Below, in pieces: positions 62,570 to 64,000 of a DNA stretch of 64,000 bases. Origin of the DNA: Acetobacter orleanensis (GTDB taxonomy: Bacteria > Pseudomonadota > Alphaproteobacteria > Acetobacterales > Acetobacteraceae); NCBI RefSeq assembly GCF_001581005.1, contig NZ_LHZV01000067.1, forward strand, positions 124,001-188,000. Reading direction: 5' to 3'. How positions within the stretch are numbered: the stretch's first letter is position 1; the number at the start of each line of letters is the position of its first letter. A program made the position numbers and the translations under genes. The notes beneath the pieces are model-generated. The model saw nothing but the letters and a program-made list of their open reading frames with translations, did no database searches and was not told the DNA's origin.

Positions 62570-63568
62570 TTAGCCATCTCGTAATGGTTCACGTAAGGCA
62601 TTAACCCGTGCTCGTATATGTCGAAAAACGTCCTTAGCTTCTGGTGTAAAGGTCGCTCCCATAAAGACGTGAAAAGCACCGGGATATTCGTGATATTTGC
62701 ACAGAGCCTTTGCAGATTTGGCAAACGTTCTGGCATCCACTACAAAAACGTCCTGAGCACCTTGGAACAAAGTCATCGCGGGCAGTCCGGTAATGTCAGC
62801 ATACAAAGGACTCATATACGGTGAGGCAGGATCAGTCTTGCCCGCCCACCACTTGCCGCATTCACGCAATCCATCAATGCTCAAAATAACATCGCTATTT
62901 TCCAAGTCTCTCATTCTCTCATCACGCAACATCAGATCAAGCCATGGAGAAAACAAAATCAGATGATGGGGAAGCGATAATCCCGCGTCTCGGCGACGAA
63001 GAGCTAATGAGAGTGCAAAATTCCCCCCGGCGCTATCACCAGCCACAATAATCCGCTCATTGGGGTAGCTTGTTACGATATGATCATAGACAGCATCGAC
63101 AAGAGTCGTTCCGGGAATGTGGTCAGATTCAGGAGCAAGCGCGTAGAAAGGGATAGTGACACTTGCGCCCGTTGCATCAATGAGCGCGCGTATAATACGC
63201 CAATGTGCATCGATCAAAGGATGGATGTACGCGCCACCATGCAAATAAAGAATATGCAGATTAGTGCGGCCTTTTCGGGGGATAAGAGTTACCACCTTCT
63301 GGTTCGCATATGTCCATTCTTTTACCTGACAGCGTTGGCGCAGCGCCCGTGAGAGTGGAGCCTCCTGCGGGTATGAACGCGTATGAACGTCTCTATACAA
63401 TTTACCTGCATCAGCGAACGACTTAGCCTTAAGACCAAGCAGCATCTTTGTCGCAAGAAGTGACTTACTCATGCGCTGGCGCCGCGCTAGAATTGCCAAT
63501 CCGAGGGTGACTGAAGCGCCCCCTGCTACCACCACAAGACCACTTTTCGCGTAAAAACGCAGGTCCAT
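62570..63568 (-). CDS. Alpha/beta hydrolase, hormone-sensitive-lipase family esterase
   Basis: A 332-residue esterase from the ATG at 63568 (GGAG nine bases upstream; the longer frame begins at TTG). A short N-terminal hydrophobic segment (about 9-25) may anchor it. The oxyanion-hole motif HGGAY and the nucleophile elbow GDSAGG (catalytic Ser) are the HSL-family signatures; the Asp (QDVFVVD region) and His (FHVFMG) complete the triad. It probably hydrolyses short acyl esters. A 12-bp palindrome lies 13 bases upstream of the start. Confidence 0.85.
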   Translation of the reverse strand: MDLRFYAKSGLVVVAGGASVTLGLAILARRQRMSKSLLATKMLLGLKAKSFADAGKLYRDVHTRSYPQEAPLSRALRQRCQVKEWTYANQKVVTLIPRKGRTNLHILYLHGGAYIHPLIDAHWRIIRALIDATGASVTIPFYALAPESDHIPGTTLVDAVYDHIVTSYPNERIIVAGDSAGGNFALSLALRRRDAGLSLPHHLILFSPWLDLMLRDERMRDLENSDVILSIDGLRECGKWWAGKTDPASPYMSPLYADITGLPAMTLFQGAQDVFVVDARTFAKSAKALCKYHEYPGAFHVFMGATFTPEAKDVFRHIRARVNALREPLRDG

Positions 63569-63580
63569 TAGCCCATACTC

Positions 63581-63592
63581 CAACAATTGTTG
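63581..63592. promoter_or_regulatory. 12-bp palindrome upstream of the esterase gene
   Basis: CAACAATTGTTG is a perfect dyad 13 bases from the esterase start codon and about 180 bases from the end of the AraC/GyrI-like gene. It could be a regulator site, but short palindromes also occur by chance. Confidence 0.3.
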
Positions 63593-63772
63593 ATCTGCTC
63601 ATGCAGTCAGGACCATCAACGCGGTGACGAGACACTCGTTCGCATTGACCAGCTTCCTGCCTGAATTCGTTCTTATTGCCTCAAGGACACGTCACGAACG
63701 CTCGCAAGTTTCAGGAGGCGACTACCGCCTATCTGCTCCATTCCCGAAAATGCGGGCGGCTATTCCAATTTT

Positions 63773-64000
63773 TTATCTGAGCGGCAGAAAAAGGTCTACA
63801 ACCGCTTCGTGCTCGGGCACCTCTGGAAAAAATGCGATACGCTGGCAGTAGAGTGGAAAGTCACGGGCTTCCTCCCCGCTTTGCGGGAGCCAATCGCGGT
63901 AGAGATAAAGAGCAGCGGTTTCCAGATCGTCGGTATGACCTACGACCCGCAAGACGGCACATCTCCCGCCCGGAATGGTGCTGGACGCAATGTCCTCATT
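63773..64000 (-). CDS. GyrI-like / AraC-type effector-binding domain, C-terminal part (cut by window edge)
   Basis: The last 75 codons of a gene that begins beyond the window. IPGGRCAVLRVVGHTDDLETAA, LYRDWLPQSG, LYCQRIAFFPEVPE and VVDLFLPLR fit the GyrI-like small-molecule-binding domain found alone or at the C-terminus of AraC-type regulators. It reads toward the esterase on the same strand, so it could be its regulator. The N-terminal HTH cannot be checked here. Confidence 0.65.
   Translation of the reverse strand, partial: NEDIASSTIPGGRCAVLRVVGHTDDLETAALYLYRDWLPQSGEEARDFPLYCQRIAFFPEVPEHEAVVDLFLPLR

Overview
The window is chromosomal DNA of an acetic acid bacterium (Alphaproteobacteria, Acetobacteraceae), most like Acetobacter. 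The clearest marker is a complete cytochrome / [2Fe-2S] / molybdopterin operon at 44.4-48.5 kb of the membrane-bound aldehyde dehydrogenase (AldFGH) type, the periplasmic enzyme that turns acetaldehyde into acetic acid. Supporting signs are a TrcR-type DUF1013 regulator, a CtrA-like site, an NAD-type isocitrate dehydrogenase and the GC-rich codon usage of most genes. This is lineage inference from gene content; no rRNA is present and I see no tRNA gene.

Layout. 0-5.2 kb: a tRNA-modification-type methyltransferase, class I ribonucleotide reductase (nrdA-nrdB, leftward, with two correctly spaced NrdR boxes), and a Gfo/Idh oxidoreductase. 5.2-8.4 kb: a 600-bp region full of inverted repeats, then secD-secF. 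8.4-11.4 kb: lipoprotein, mscL, rpmE, a small heat-shock gene behind a ROSE-type RNA thermometer, and the TrcR-like regulator. 11.5-15.5 kb: two small DUF465 proteins, purE-purK, and two overlapping RadC-like genes that have each lost a different half. 15.5-23.7 kb: uvrD-prmA, pepP, isocitrate dehydrogenase, Nudix-MFS. 23.8-29.2 kb: prfC, rpsD, an HdeD-type membrane protein, and a repeat-rich Hint-domain protein behind a CtrA-like site. 29.8-36.3 kb: an SOS1-like Na+/H+ antiporter, fumC, two tiny envelope proteins and an orphan peptide-binding protein. 36.3-36.7 kb: an intergenic DnaA-box cluster. 36.7-42.1 kb: rpmI-rplT-pheS-pheT and an orphan pstS. 42.5-50.6 kb: a mannitol-dehydrogenase-family gene, aldFGH, an AT-rich DUF2142 membrane protein and the debris of a glycosyltransferase and an IS3 transposase. 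50.8-57 kb: hslV-hslU-sufE and a two-gene histidine-kinase operon (one gene with PleD-like tandem receivers). 57.3-64 kb: small membrane proteins, ftsE-ftsX-DUF218, a MarR regulator divergent from a membrane protein, a chagasin-like inhibitor, an HSL-type hydrolase, and the 3' part of a GyrI-like/AraC-type gene cut by the window edge.

Most of the window is core housekeeping DNA with well-formed terminators. Signs of accessory DNA are confined to about 27.2-29.5, 48.6-50.7 and 60.7-63.6 kb, where base composition drops and remnants occur. I found no CRISPR array, prophage or intact transposon. The best candidates for follow-up are the split-degenerate RadC pair, the DnaA-box cluster, the ROSE thermometer, the Hint-domain surface protein with its CtrA-like site, and the structured leader before secD.
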